Below are positions 19,952-28,910 of a stretch of DNA of 64,000 nt, piece after piece. Made by a program: the position numbers and the translations under genes. The number at the start of each line of letters is the position of its first letter. Position 1 is the first letter of the stretch. The notes beneath the pieces are model-generated. The model searched no databases. It was not told the origin of the DNA and was given only the letters and a program-made list of their open reading frames with translations. The DNA lies in assembly GCA_048262255.1 (NCBI GenBank), contig JBLXFH010000003.1, positions 434,001 to 498,000 on the forward strand, in the 5' to 3' direction. Source of the stretch: JABMNT01 sp048262255 (GTDB lineage: Bacteria; Pseudomonadota; Alphaproteobacteria; Rhodospirillales; Casp-alpha2).

Positions 19952-22810
19952 TTGACTTCAGACATTGAATCGGCCCCGTCCGGGCCTTCGGATTCCGATG
20001 TAACACCGATTTCCATCGAAGACGAAATGCGCTCAAGCTATCTCGATTACGCGATGAGCGTCATCGTCTCGCGTGCGCTCCCCGATGTGCGCGACGGCTT
20101 GAAGCCGGTACATCGCAGAATCCTGTTTTCCATGAAGGAAAACGGCTACGAATTTAACAAACCCTACCGCAAATCGGCGCGTATCGTCGGTGACGTCATG
20201 GGTAAATATCACCCGCACGGCGATCAGGCGATTTATGATGCCATGGTCCGCATGGCGCAGGACTTCTCGCTGCGCCTGCCGCTGATTGACGGGCAGGGCA
20301 ACTTTGGCTCCATGGACGGCGATAAGGCCGCCGCCATGCGGTATACGGAAGCCCGTCTGGCCCGCGCCGCGCACGAGCTGCTGGAAGACATCGACCGCGA
20401 TACGGTTGATTTTCAGGCCAACTACGACGAATCTGAGAAAGAGCCCAAGGTTCTGCCAGCCGGCTTCCCCAACCTGCTGGTCAATGGGGCTGGCGGTATT
20501 GCCGTCGGCATGGCGACCAACATTCCGCCTCATAATCTGGGCGAGGTGGTCGATGCCTGTTGCGCCTATATCGACAATCCGGAAATCACCATCGACGAGA
20601 TTATCGAAAACCACGTGTTTGGTCCGGATTTCCCGACCGGCGGCATTATTCTTGGTCGCCAAGGCATTCAGTCGGCGTTCCGCACCGGGCGCGGCTCGGT
20701 CATCATGCGTGGGCGCACCTCGTTTGAAGAGGTCCGCAAGGACCGAATGGCGATTGTCGTGCATGAGGTGCCTTATCAGGTCAACAAATCGCGGATGATT
20801 GAAATCATGGCGGAAGCCGTGCGCGACAAGAAGATCGAGGGCATTTCCGATCTGCGCGACGAGTCTGATCGTGACGGTGTGCGTGTGGTGATTGAGCTGA
20901 AGCGCGACGCCGAACAGGACGTCGTGTTGGCCCAGTTGTTCCGCTTCACGCCATTGCAGACCAGTTTTGGCGTCAACATGCTGGCTCTGCATAACGGCCA
21001 GCCACAGCAAATGAACCTGCGCGAAATCATCGTTGCCTTTGTCGAGTTTCGCGAGGAAGTGATCCGCCGCCGCACCATCTTCGAGCTTGGCAAGGCCCGC
21101 GATCGGGCGCATGTGTTGGCCGGTCTAGCCGTCGCTGTCGCCAATATCGACGAGGTAATTGCCCTGATCCGTGCCGCTTCCGACCCGCAAACGGCACGGG
21201 CGCAACTGATGGCGCGCGACTGGCCGGCCGAAGATGTGGCACCGATGATCGCGCTGCTTGATGAACCGGGACATCGGGTGATTGACGGCACCTACAAGCT
21301 GTCGGAAACCCAGGCCCGGGCCATTCTGGAGCTGCGCCTGCACCGCCTGACCGGTCTGGAGCGCGACAAAATCGGCAACGACCTGCGCGAACTGGGCGCA
21401 CAGATCGAAGAATATCTGTCGATCCTCGAAAGCCGCGAGAAGCTTTACGGCATTCTGCGTCAGGAACTGGTTGATGTGCGCGAAAAATTCGCCACGGACC
21501 GGCGCTCGACCATCGAGGAAAGCGAGTTTGAGCACGATCTGGAAGATCTGATCCAGCGCGAGGACATGATCGTCACGGTGACCAATTCCGGCTATATCAA
21601 ACGCGTTCCCTTATCCACCTATCGCGCCCAGAAGCGTGGCGGCAAGGGCCGCACCGGCATGGCGACCCGCGACGAGGATTTTGTCAATCAGGTGTTTGTC
21701 GTCAATACCCATACCCCGGTGCTGTTCTTCTCATCCACGGGCATGGTTTACAAAACCAAGGTTTACAAGCTGCCTCTCGGCACGCCACAGGCCCGTGGCA
21801 AGGCTCTGATCAATCTGCTGCCCCTGGACGAGGGGGAAACCATCTCAACGCTCATGCCGATGCCTGAGGACGAAGAAAGCTGGGCCGATCTGTTTGTGAT
21901 GTTCGCCACCGCCACCGGCAACATCCGGCGCAATTCCCTTTCAGACTTTGTCCGCGTTCAGTCGAACGGCAAGATTGCCATGAAACTGGATGAAGGCGAC
22001 TCCCTGGTTCGGGTCAGCACCTGCACGGAAGACAACGACGTGTTGCTATTGGCTGCCGGAGGCAAGGTTATTCGCTTCCCGGTCACCGCCATCCGCGTGT
22101 TTTCGGGGCGCACCTCGACCGGTGTACGCGGCATCAAGCTTGCAAAGGACGATGAAGTCATCGCCATGTCGATCATCCGTCACAAGGAAGTCTCGACGGA
22201 ATTCCGCGACGATTACCTGCAGTCGGTCAACGCCAACCGGCGCCTGCTCGGTTCCGATTATACGGATCGGCCTGAAGACAAGGCCCGCGATACAGAACTG
22301 GCGGCCCGCCTCAGCGACCCGCAGTTTGTGGAAATGGCCGAGGATGAAGAGTTTATCCTGACCCTGACCGAAGACGGCATGGGCAAGCGCACATCCGCCT
22401 ATCAGTACCGGATTTCCGGACGCGGCGGACAGGGCATCACCGGCATTGAGCTGGGCCGTGCGGGCGGAAAGTCGTCGCGCATCGTCGCCGCCTTTACCGT
22501 TGTCGATACAGATCAGGTGGTTCTGGTCAGTGACGGAGGTCAGATTATCCGTTGTCCGGTGAACCAGATCAGCGTTGTCGGCCGCTCAAGCCGCGGTGTG
22601 ACCGTGTTCAACACCTCCGATGACGAGCGTGTGGTCTCTGTCAGCCGCCTGCGCGATGTCGATGGCGACGAGGATGATGATACGGATGAAGATGGAGAGG
22701 TCGTCGACGGCATAGAGCCGGAAGATGCGCCTGAAGCCTCTGCAGCGCCGACCGGTGATGCCCCAATGGCAACGGATGGGCCTGACGGCAGCGAGGAGGG
22801 CAGCGCATGA
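19952..22810 (+). CDS. gyrA: DNA gyrase subunit A
   Basis: GyrA is the DNA-cleaving subunit of gyrase, which introduces negative supercoils. The protein has 952 residues. The catalytic Tyr131 (AMRYTEARL) and the GyrA box (QKRGGKG) in the C-terminal beta-pinwheel show that it is GyrA and not ParC. The C-terminus is a long acidic tail (DGDEDDDTDED and on). In the quinolone region HPHGDQAIYD, Gln92 stands where E. coli has Ser83, while Asp96 (E. coli Asp87) is kept. The start is a TTG with a weak ribosome binding site. The stop overlaps the coaD start (ATGA at 22807). Confidence 0.97.
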   Translation: MTSDIESAPSGPSDSDVTPISIEDEMRSSYLDYAMSVIVSRALPDVRDGLKPVHRRILFSMKENGYEFNKPYRKSARIVGDVMGKYHPHGDQAIYDAMVRMAQDFSLRLPLIDGQGNFGSMDGDKAAAMRYTEARLARAAHELLEDIDRDTVDFQANYDESEKEPKVLPAGFPNLLVNGAGGIAVGMATNIPPHNLGEVVDACCAYIDNPEITIDEIIENHVFGPDFPTGGIILGRQGIQSAFRTGRGSVIMRGRTSFEEVRKDRMAIVVHEVPYQVNKSRMIEIMAEAVRDKKIEGISDLRDESDRDGVRVVIELKRDAEQDVVLAQLFRFTPLQTSFGVNMLALHNGQPQQMNLREIIVAFVEFREEVIRRRTIFELGKARDRAHVLAGLAVAVANIDEVIALIRAASDPQTARAQLMARDWPAEDVAPMIALLDEPGHRVIDGTYKLSETQARAILELRLHRLTGLERDKIGNDLRELGAQIEEYLSILESREKLYGILRQELVDVREKFATDRRSTIEESEFEHDLEDLIQREDMIVTVTNSGYIKRVPLSTYRAQKRGGKGRTGMATRDEDFVNQVFVVNTHTPVLFFSSTGMVYKTKVYKLPLGTPQARGKALINLLPLDEGETISTLMPMPEDEESWADLFVMFATATGNIRRNSLSDFVRVQSNGKIAMKLDEGDSLVRVSTCTEDNDVLLLAAGGKVIRFPVTAIRVFSGRTSTGVRGIKLAKDDEVIAMSIIRHKEVSTEFRDDYLQSVNANRRLLGSDYTDRPEDKARDTELAARLSDPQFVEMAEDEEFILTLTEDGMGKRTSAYQYRISGRGGQGITGIELGRAGGKSSRIVAAFTVVDTDQVVLVSDGGQIIRCPVNQISVVGRSSRGVTVFNTSDDERVVSVSRLRDVDGDEDDDTDEDGEVVDGIEPEDAPEASAAPTGDAPMATDGPDGSEEGSA

Positions 22811-23307
22811 CCATTCGCCGCGCCGTATATCCCGGCACCTTCGATCCGGTCACCGACGGCCATATGGACGTTATCAAGCGTGCTGCGACACTGGTCGACC
22901 ATCTGGTGGTCGCCGTCGCCGTGAATATCGGCAAGGACCCGCTGTTCTCCGTCGAGGAACGCAGCGACATGGTGCGCCAGGAAGTGGACGATCTGGGTGA
23001 CGGCTTTGCCAAACGGATCGAGGTTCAACCCTTTGACAACCTGCTCATCGACTTTGTGCGCGACGCCAACGCGACCATCATCATCCGTGGCCTGCGCGCC
23101 GTATCTGATTTTGAATATGAGTTTCAGATGGCCAGCATGAACGGCCGTCTCGACCCCAATATCGAGACGGTGTTTCTGACGGCATCGGAGAACCACCAGT
23201 TTATTGCCTCGCGATTCGTCAAGGAGATTGGGCGCTTGGGCGGCGATATCGGCCACTTTGTCTCGCCGCGCGTTAAGCAGCGCCTGATTGAGCAATGGAA
23301 GAAATAA
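22807..23307 (+). CDS. coaD: Phosphopantetheine adenylyltransferase
   Basis: CoaD joins ATP and 4'-phosphopantetheine to dephospho-CoA, the fourth step of coenzyme A synthesis. The protein has 166 residues with the nucleotidyltransferase motif PGTFDPVTDGHMD (TDGH in place of the more usual TNGH/T-x-GH), the RGLRAVSDFEYEFQMA block and the ending FIASRFVKEIGRLGGDI. It is translationally coupled to gyrA by a 4-base overlap, a known arrangement in alphaproteobacteria. Confidence 0.96.
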   Translation: MTIRRAVYPGTFDPVTDGHMDVIKRAATLVDHLVVAVAVNIGKDPLFSVEERSDMVRQEVDDLGDGFAKRIEVQPFDNLLIDFVRDANATIIIRGLRAVSDFEYEFQMASMNGRLDPNIETVFLTASENHQFIASRFVKEIGRLGGDIGHFVSPRVKQRLIEQWKK

Positions 23308-23409
23308 AACAAATCATTTTCTTGCCATAATTTATTGGCAGGTTTCTGCCGATCACCCTTGAAAATTCTAACTTTTTTACAGTTTTTTGAATATTCGGGC
23401 AGAAAGGGA

Positions 23410-23438
23410 TTGACCCCTCCGATGGGCGACCTTAATTT
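23410..23438 (+). promoter_or_regulatory. Probable sigma-70-type promoter of tRNA-Lys
   Basis: TTGACC (23410-23415) and TAATTT (23433-23438) are separated by 17 bases and sit 13 bases before the tRNA. They match the -35 and -10 consensus at 5 of 6 and 4 of 6 positions. Confidence 0.5.
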
Positions 23439-23451
23439 CCGCCTCGTTTGA

Positions 23452-23527
23452 GGGCACTTAGCTCAGTTGGTAGAGCATTCGACTTTTAATCGAACGGTCA
23501 CAGGTTCGAATCCTGTAGTGCCTACCA
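23452..23527 (+). tRNA. tRNA-Lys (anticodon TTT)
   Basis: A 76-base cloverleaf. The acceptor arms are GGGCACT and AGTGCCT (first pair G-U), the D arm is GCTC/GAGC, the anticodon arm is TTCGA/TCGAA with the loop CTTTTAA (anticodon TTT), and the T arm is ACAGG/CCTGT with TTCGAAT. The CCA end is encoded (23525-23527). Confidence 0.97.
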
Positions 23528-23535
23528 TTCAAATC

Positions 23536-23572
23536 AAAGGCCCGGTTGGAAACAGCCGGGCCTTTGGTCTTT
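23536..23572. terminator. Terminator hairpin after tRNA-Lys
   Basis: A ten-base perfect stem AAAGGCCCGG / CCGGGCCTTT (23536-23545 and 23556-23565) with a ten-base loop, followed on the plus strand by a short T-containing tail (GGTCTTTC). It ends the tRNA transcript and may also stop the convergent ridA-like transcript from the other side. Confidence 0.65.
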
Positions 23573-23577
23573 CAGAA

Positions 23578-24012
23578 TTATCCGTGCATCGCCTGCGCTT
23601 CAACAGGGGGCCTGTACCGGTCGCGTGGAATTTCGGCCGAAGCGGTAATTTCAATAACCAATTCCGGACGATAAAGCGCCACCACTTCAACAGTTGTTGT
23701 AACCGGGTAGGGGGCCTTGAAATAGGCCTGACGAATATCGCCCGTCTTCATAAAAGCCTCGATATCTATTGTCAGATGCATCAGCGCATAGACATCGGAC
23801 ATCCGCCCGCCAACAGCCGCCAGAGCGGATTGAATATTCTCCAAAACCTGGCGGACCTGTGCCCGCATATCCTGAGGGCCAATGACCTCACCAGACGCAT
23901 CCAGTGCGACCTGACCTTTAAGATGGACAATCTGGCCATCGCCTTGCAAGACCATCATCGAAAAGGCACCAAAAGGGGGCCATAAATTATCCGGGTTGAA
24001 GCTTTCAGCCAT
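23578..24012 (-). CDS. RidA/YjgF family protein
   Basis: A 144-residue member of the RidA superfamily of enamine/imine deaminases, trimeric cytoplasmic proteins. The family pattern is seen in LQGDGQIVHLKGQVALDASGEVIGPQDMRAQVRQVLENIQSALAAVGG and in the end segment YPVTTTVEVVALYRPELVIEITASAE. The subgroup is not archetypal RidA, so the exact substrate is open. The start at 24012 has GGAGG at a 5-base spacing and is preferred to the upstream 24027. Confidence 0.85.
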   Translation of the reverse strand: MAESFNPDNLWPPFGAFSMMVLQGDGQIVHLKGQVALDASGEVIGPQDMRAQVRQVLENIQSALAAVGGRMSDVYALMHLTIDIEAFMKTGDIRQAYFKAPYPVTTTVEVVALYRPELVIEITASAEIPRDRYRPPVEAQAMHG

Positions 24013-24248
24013 AACAACCTCCATCAAATCAGCCTGAGACAGGCGGAGAGTACCATTTATTGCGGAATGTCCCTAAAGCGCGCGTTGAGAGCAGGGGCGT
24101 AACGTGTGTTGGAAAAAAGCCCCCTCATAAACAAGGCTGCGCTGAACGCTCCGTAGGGGGCCAAACAGGTCCTTAGAACAGGGACCTCAAGACCACCTAA
24201 AATGAAAAGACGTCTCATCGGCGTGACGATCATACATGCAGAAGAAAT

Positions 24249-25397
24249 TCAGGATCTGAACGGCCTGAAAAATCCACGTATGTCCTCAACCAAGAGATCT
24301 GGTTGCTCAAGTGCTGCAAAGTGACCGCCCTTGGGCATTTCTGACCATCTATCAACCCTAAACACTCTCTCAACCCATGACCTTGGCGGCACGGGTATTT
24401 CTTTTGGAAACTTTGCCACTCCAATAGGAACTTCAATCTTCCTGTTGGATGCAAAAATTAAGGGCTGAAGACGGTTTTCTTTGTAAAGCCGCAAAGAGGC
24501 ATCAATGGTGTTTTGAAACCAATACAATGAGATGTTTGTCAGCAGAACATCTCGCGGCACAATACTTTCAAGATCGCCATCATGATCAACCCAGCTTTCG
24601 AATTTTTCGCTGATCCAAGATGCAAGCCCGACCGGAGAATCCGTCAAAGAGTAGGCCAATGTTTGCGGTTTTGTGCTTTGGAGATGTGCATAAGCACCTT
24701 CCAAGGCGGCAAAGTTGGCGGCTTCGTCAAGAAACTTTTGTTCAGGCTTGGTAATAGGGGGAAATTTTTCACCAAGGGGTGGTCGAAAACTTGCTGGAAT
24801 GTAATTCAGGTGGACGCCTTTAACAGCCTGAGGGTAAAGCACTGCAAGCCATGCTGAGACTCCAGCACCAATATCTCCGCCCTGAGCGTAAAACGTATCA
24901 TATCCAAGTTGCCCCATAAGTGTACGCCAATGACCTGCGATCTGCTTGGTACTGGTGCCATATTCAGCCGGCGATGAGGAAAAACCAAAACCAGGTAAAG
25001 AAGGAATTACGACATCGAAAGAATCCTCTGAATCGCCCCCATGCGATGCAGGATCAATGAGCCTCGGAATGATCTGCTCAAACTCAATAAACGACCCTGG
25101 CCAGCCATGTGTCATTATCAGCGGGAGGGATTTAGGATTCTTGCTCTTGCAATGGATAAAATGAATGTCGTAACCGTCCACATGGGCAAGGAACTGTGGC
25201 AACCTGTTTAATCGAGATTCTTGCGTGCGCCAATCGAAGTCGGTCGCCCAGTGATCAATCAACTCTTTGACATAGGAAAGCTGTACCCCATCTTCAGACC
25301 CGACCTGAAAAATTGATCCCGGCCATCGGGTATTCTTTAACCTGAAACGCAGATCATCCAACTGTTCATCAGGAATATGTATCTGAAACGGGCGCAT
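24249..25397 (-). CDS. Epoxide hydrolase, alpha/beta-hydrolase fold (microsomal type)
   Basis: A 382-residue enzyme with the N-terminal EHN lid (PFQIHIPDEQLDDLRFRLKNTRWPG) followed by the alpha/beta-hydrolase core. It has the oxyanion motif HGWPGS (about 97-102), the nucleophile Asp175 in GGDIGAG, and the catalytic His near the C-terminus (KGGHFAALE). It should open epoxides to diols; bacterial relatives act on xenobiotics or terpenoid epoxides. The start is ATG 25397 with GAGGA about 9 bases ahead; frames reaching back to 25505 lack family sequence. By eye its base composition is somewhat poorer in GC than gyrA and parE, which might reflect acquisition. Confidence 0.87.
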   Translation of the reverse strand: MRPFQIHIPDEQLDDLRFRLKNTRWPGSIFQVGSEDGVQLSYVKELIDHWATDFDWRTQESRLNRLPQFLAHVDGYDIHFIHCKSKNPKSLPLIMTHGWPGSFIEFEQIIPRLIDPASHGGDSEDSFDVVIPSLPGFGFSSSPAEYGTSTKQIAGHWRTLMGQLGYDTFYAQGGDIGAGVSAWLAVLYPQAVKGVHLNYIPASFRPPLGEKFPPITKPEQKFLDEAANFAALEGAYAHLQSTKPQTLAYSLTDSPVGLASWISEKFESWVDHDGDLESIVPRDVLLTNISLYWFQNTIDASLRLYKENRLQPLIFASNRKIEVPIGVAKFPKEIPVPPRSWVERVFRVDRWSEMPKGGHFAALEQPDLLVEDIRGFFRPFRS

Positions 25398-25538
25398 CAA
25401 TCTGTTCCTCATTCGTGGGCGTCCGCTGAACACATCTATGGCAAGTGTCGACTTACCAGATATCCGGCTCAAATGAATTGACTCCGGACGTAAACACCCA
25501 TCCATTCCCCTTGGCCATAAAGCGGCTGCTCTTAGGAA

Positions 25539-27647
25539 CTAGACGTCCAGATCGCCGATGAACTGGGCGTTTTCCTGAATGAACTTGAAGCGCAATTCGG
25601 GTTTTTTGCCCATCAGGGCGTCGACCAGCTTTTCCGTGTCGCGGGCTTCGATGATCTCATCGTCATTATGGCCGGCTGGAACGGTGACGCGCAGCAGGGT
25701 GCGGTTTTCCGGTGCCATGGTGGTTTCCTTGAGCTGCTTCGGCGGCATTTCGCCGAGCCCCTTGAAGCGGCTGATCTCGATCTTGCCGCGCCCCGTGAAT
25801 TCCGTTTCCATGAGTTCGTCTTTATGGAGGTCATCGCGGGCGTAGAGCGTCTTGCCGCCCTGACTGATGCGGTACAAGGGCGGCAGGGCCAGATACAGAT
25901 GCCCGCTGTTCACCAGCTCCGGCATCTCCAAATAGAAAAACGTCATGAGCAACGAGGCAATATGCGCACCATCAACGTCCGCATCGGTCATGATGATGAC
26001 TTTCTCGTAGCGCAGATCGTCCTCAATGAAGGCGTCACCGCTGCCACAGCCCAAAGCCTCATGTAGATCGGAGATTTCCTGATTGGCCCGCATCTTGTCC
26101 TTGGTGGCGCTGGCCACGTTGAGAATCTTGCCACGCAACGGCAGCACCGCTTGGGTTTTGCGATCGCGGGCCTGTTTCGCCGAGCCGCCGGCCGAATCGC
26201 CCTCGACCAGATAAATTTCCGTACCGACAGAGCTGGAACTGGTGCAATCGGACAATTTGCCCGGCAGGCGCAGGCGCTTGGTCGCCGATTGGCGCTTCAT
26301 CTGTTTGTCGTCGCGCTTTTTCAGGCGGATTTCGGCGCGCCGAATGCAGTGCTCCAGCAGTTCCTTGGCGGCGTCGGGAGCTCCGGAAAGCCAAAGGTCA
26401 AAAGGATCTCGTACGGCATTTTCAACGAACCGCTGGGCCTCAAGGGTCGAGAGCTTTTCCTTGGTCTGGCCCTGAAACTGCGGTTCCGAGATAAAGACCG
26501 ACAGCATGATGGTGGCCCCCAGCACAACATCGTCGCCCGTCACCTTTGCCGCCTGCTTGTTGCCGACCAGTTCGCCATAGGCGCGCACACCTTTGGCCAG
26601 CGCCGAGCGCAGGCCCTGTTCATGGGTGCCGCCAAGCGGCGTTGGCACGGTGTTGCAGTAGGAGTTGAAAAATCCCTCTTCATCGAGGGGCCAGTGAATG
26701 GCCCATTCGGCCTTGCCAATCCCGCCGGTGAATTTGGCCTCACCGGAAAACGGCAGGGGGGTGACGGTTTTGCGCGCCCCCAATGATGAAACCAGATAGT
26801 CCGACAGGCCGCCCGGGAAGTGCAGGGTGGCGGTTTCGGGGGTGTCATCATCGGCTTTCAGGAGTTTTGGGTCGCACTTCCAGCGGATTTCAACACCGCG
26901 AAACAGATAGGCCTTGGAGCGCACCAGTTTGTACAGGGTTTGTGGCTTGAAATAGGCTTTCGCCCCGAAAATCTGCGCATCCGCGTGAAACCGGACCGTG
27001 GTTCCGCGGCGGTTTTGCGTGCTTCCGGTCTCTTGCAGGGGGCCTAAAGGTTTGCCCCGCTCATAGGATTGTTCCCAGACCTTGCGGTCGCGGGCGACTT
27101 CCACATGGAATTGATCGGACAACGCGTTGACCACTGACATGCCAACGCCATGCAGGCCACCCGACGTTTCATACGAATCGCCGGAGAACTTGCCACCGGA
27201 ATGCAGCGTTGTGAGAATCACTTCAAGCGCCGACTTGTCCTTGAATTTCGGGTGAGGATCGATGGGAATACCGCGCCCATTATCTGAAACGATCACCGTC
27301 TGGTCCTCACAAAGTTCCAGACTGATGTGGCTGGCGTGACCGGCCACGGCTTCGTCCATGGAGTTATCGAGAATCTCAGCCGCCAGGTGGTGCAGGGCGC
27401 GTTCGTCTGTGCCGCCAATATACATACCCGGGCGGCGCCGTACCGGCTCAAGCCCCTCCAAAACCTCAATATCTTTTGCCGAATAGGAATTCCCCCTGGA
27501 GGACTTCGGTCCGGCGTTCGGCTCGGACTGAACACCTGCCTCATTGGAATTTGCAGCCTGTTTTGCTGGTGCAGCAGCAACAGGTTTTTCCGTGGCGCTT
27601 ACAGCGGCCTCATCCAAAGCTTCTACATGTTCAAAAAGGTCGGCCAT
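25539..27647 (-). CDS. parE: DNA topoisomerase IV subunit B
   Basis: ParE is the ATPase subunit of the decatenase topoisomerase IV. The protein has 702 residues. After an unusual Ala/Pro-rich extension of about 57 residues come the GHKL ATPase motifs (EILDNSMDEAVAG, DNGRGIPID, GLHGVGMSVVNAL) and the TOPRIM segment (EGDSAGGSAKQARDRKTQAVLPLRGKILNV and TDADVDGAHI). The order and the length distinguish it from the longer GyrB. Its partner parC is not in the window. It is divergent from the YciA-like thioesterase gene. Confidence 0.93.
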   Translation of the reverse strand: MADLFEHVEALDEAAVSATEKPVAAAPAKQAANSNEAGVQSEPNAGPKSSRGNSYSAKDIEVLEGLEPVRRRPGMYIGGTDERALHHLAAEILDNSMDEAVAGHASHISLELCEDQTVIVSDNGRGIPIDPHPKFKDKSALEVILTTLHSGGKFSGDSYETSGGLHGVGMSVVNALSDQFHVEVARDRKVWEQSYERGKPLGPLQETGSTQNRRGTTVRFHADAQIFGAKAYFKPQTLYKLVRSKAYLFRGVEIRWKCDPKLLKADDDTPETATLHFPGGLSDYLVSSLGARKTVTPLPFSGEAKFTGGIGKAEWAIHWPLDEEGFFNSYCNTVPTPLGGTHEQGLRSALAKGVRAYGELVGNKQAAKVTGDDVVLGATIMLSVFISEPQFQGQTKEKLSTLEAQRFVENAVRDPFDLWLSGAPDAAKELLEHCIRRAEIRLKKRDDKQMKRQSATKRLRLPGKLSDCTSSSSVGTEIYLVEGDSAGGSAKQARDRKTQAVLPLRGKILNVASATKDKMRANQEISDLHEALGCGSGDAFIEDDLRYEKVIIMTDADVDGAHIASLLMTFFYLEMPELVNSGHLYLALPPLYRISQGGKTLYARDDLHKDELMETEFTGRGKIEISRFKGLGEMPPKQLKETTMAPENRTLLRVTVPAGHNDDEIIEARDTEKLVDALMGKKPELRFKFIQENAQFIGDLDV

Positions 27648-27813
27648 CGTTTATACTATCTTCCATTCTAACTCAAAATCAGGCGAACAGGCCCATTCTG
27701 GCCATTTCGCAGCGACAACGGCTGGGGTAAAATGCACATCCGTATCGACAAGCATGATACAGTGTGAAACCCTAAAAGTATAACAACATCTTGTAGATTA
27801 AGGACAAAAACCC

Positions 27814-28227
27814 ATGACCGGAACGCAGCCTCCTTCCTCGCCACAGGAACCCCGCGGAGAACTGGCGCTCAGAACTCTGGCAATGCCCGCCGATGCCAAC
27901 CCGAACGGCGATATTTTTGGCGGCTGGCTGATGTCACAAATGGATATCGCCGGTGGCATTACCGCCTTTTCGAGAGCCAAGGGGCGGGTGGCGACGGTTG
28001 CCGTCGATGGTTTCACCTTTCATCTGCCGGTCCAGGTCGGTGATGTTCTGTGCTGTTACGCCGACATCGTCCGAACGGGGCGCACATCGATCACCGTTCT
28101 GGTCGAGGCATGGGTATTGAGACAACGCCTGACAGACCAGCGCGAGAAAGTCACGGAAGGCACATTCACCTTTGTCGCCATTGGCGATGACCGCCAGAAA
28201 CGTCAGATCCCTCCAGAGGAAACATAA
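27814..28227 (+). CDS. Acyl-CoA thioesterase, YciA type
   Basis: A 137-residue hotdog-fold acyl-CoA thioesterase. The segment ANPNGDIFGGWLMSQMDIAGGITA (about residues 28-51) is the YciA/acyl-CoA thioester hydrolase signature with the catalytic Asp, followed by VAVDGFTFHLPVQVGDVLCCYADIVRTGRTSITVLVEAW. It hydrolyses acyl-CoA in the cytoplasm. Its 3' end is 7 bases from the stop of the convergent SOS-linked small peptide gene. Confidence 0.88.
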   Translation: MTGTQPPSSPQEPRGELALRTLAMPADANPNGDIFGGWLMSQMDIAGGITAFSRAKGRVATVAVDGFTFHLPVQVGDVLCCYADIVRTGRTSITVLVEAWVLRQRLTDQREKVTEGTFTFVAIGDDRQKRQIPPEET

Positions 28228-28234
28228 AGGCGCC

Positions 28235-28318
28235 TTAGGCAATCAGTACGCAAATATATCCAGCGAGGAACAACAAACTCAGTGAAGCCAGTTCTTTCAG
28301 AAAAACGGAATGTTGCAT
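28235..28318 (-). CDS. 27-residue single-span membrane peptide, SOS-controlled
   Basis: A complete small gene: ATG at 28318, stop TAA at 28235. AGGAG lies at 28325-28329, about 6 bases before the start, a very strong ribosome binding site. The peptide begins MQHSVFLKEL and continues as one hydrophobic helix (ASLSLLFLAGYICVLIA), so it should span the inner membrane once. A perfect GAAC-N7-GAAC LexA operator lies 47-61 bases upstream. Known SOS-induced membrane peptides of this size are SidA of Caulobacter (29 residues, division inhibitor) and TisB of E. coli (29 residues, depolarising toxin). Similarity in sequence to either is not claimed; the analogy rests on size, topology and regulation. 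Confidence 0.72.
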   Translation of the reverse strand: MQHSVFLKELASLSLLFLAGYICVLIA

Positions 28319-28364
28319 TTTATTCTCCTAATGACAGGTCGCGAAACAGGTGTGGATTTATTTA

Positions 28365-28379
28365 GAACATAAATAGAAC
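28365..28379 (-). promoter_or_regulatory. LexA (SOS) operator for the 27-residue peptide
   Basis: The plus strand reads GAAC ATAAATA GAAC, an exact alphaproteobacterial LexA operator. On the minus strand a possible promoter overlaps it: TTGCCA at 28400-28395, 17 bases, then TCTATT at 28377-28372, so LexA would sit on the -10 element. The nearest minus-strand start is the small peptide at 28318. The plus-strand gene at 28503 lies 124 bases away and could also be affected. Confidence 0.8.
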
Positions 28380-28502
28380 ATATAAGGAATATAATGGCAA
28401 TATCTAATTTGAATGGCGGACAAGGGTTGAATTATGCGCCGATTTACGTGATTTTTAAGTGTGGATATTTTTCGCCATTTCTTAAAGCAATCAGGGGCGA
28501 CA

Positions 28503-28889
28503 ATGTGGCGCAACGGAAAAATCATGGGGCTTATTCTGGCGATTGCCATATGGCTGGCTCCACCTGAAGGCTTGGCTGGAGAACCGTCGGTTCTTGACGC
28601 CAGAGCATCCGCCAACAGCAACGGAACCTATACCATTTCCGCAACCATTTTTCATAAAGATGAAGGCTGGAAACACTATGCGGACAAGTTTGAGGTTTTA
28701 AGCGCCGACGGCAGGCTTATCGCCACCCGCGTTCTTTACCATCCACACGAAGACGAACAGCCCTTTACCCGAACCGTGTCCAACGTAGCAGTGCCTGTTG
28801 GCTCCACTTTTGTGATTATTCGGGCGCACGATCTGGTGCACGGCTATGGTACACGGACCTTTTCGCTGGAACTGCCGCCGCTCAAATAA
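28503..28889 (+). CDS. Conserved periplasmic protein of unknown function
   Basis: A 128-residue protein. The N-terminus is a signal peptide (MWRNGKIMGLILAIAIWLAP, cleavage probably after GLAG). The mature part is a single beta-rich domain (TYTISATIFHKDEGWKHYAD, RVLYHPHEDEQPFTRTVSNV, HDLVHGYGTRTFSLELP) with several His and Asp residues. I have the impression of a conserved family of short exported proteins with the HPH.EQPFTR motif in alphaproteobacteria, without known function. The start ATG 28503 follows AGGGGC at 5 bases; the frame reaching back to 28461 lacks a site. Confidence 0.7.
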   Translation: MWRNGKIMGLILAIAIWLAPPEGLAGEPSVLDARASANSNGTYTISATIFHKDEGWKHYADKFEVLSADGRLIATRVLYHPHEDEQPFTRTVSNVAVPVGSTFVIIRAHDLVHGYGTRTFSLELPPLK

Positions 28890-28910
28890 GGCAGGGCGGC
28901 AATGCCTTGC

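Noticed and set aside
20033..21112. A 359-codon open frame on the minus strand
   Set aside because: Antisense to gyrA; no ribosome binding site or recognisable domain. GC-rich third positions of gyrA keep this frame free of stops.
23320..23350. Inverted repeat TGCCA / TGGCA after coaD as terminator
   Set aside because: Only five base pairs with a long AT loop and no T-run behind it.
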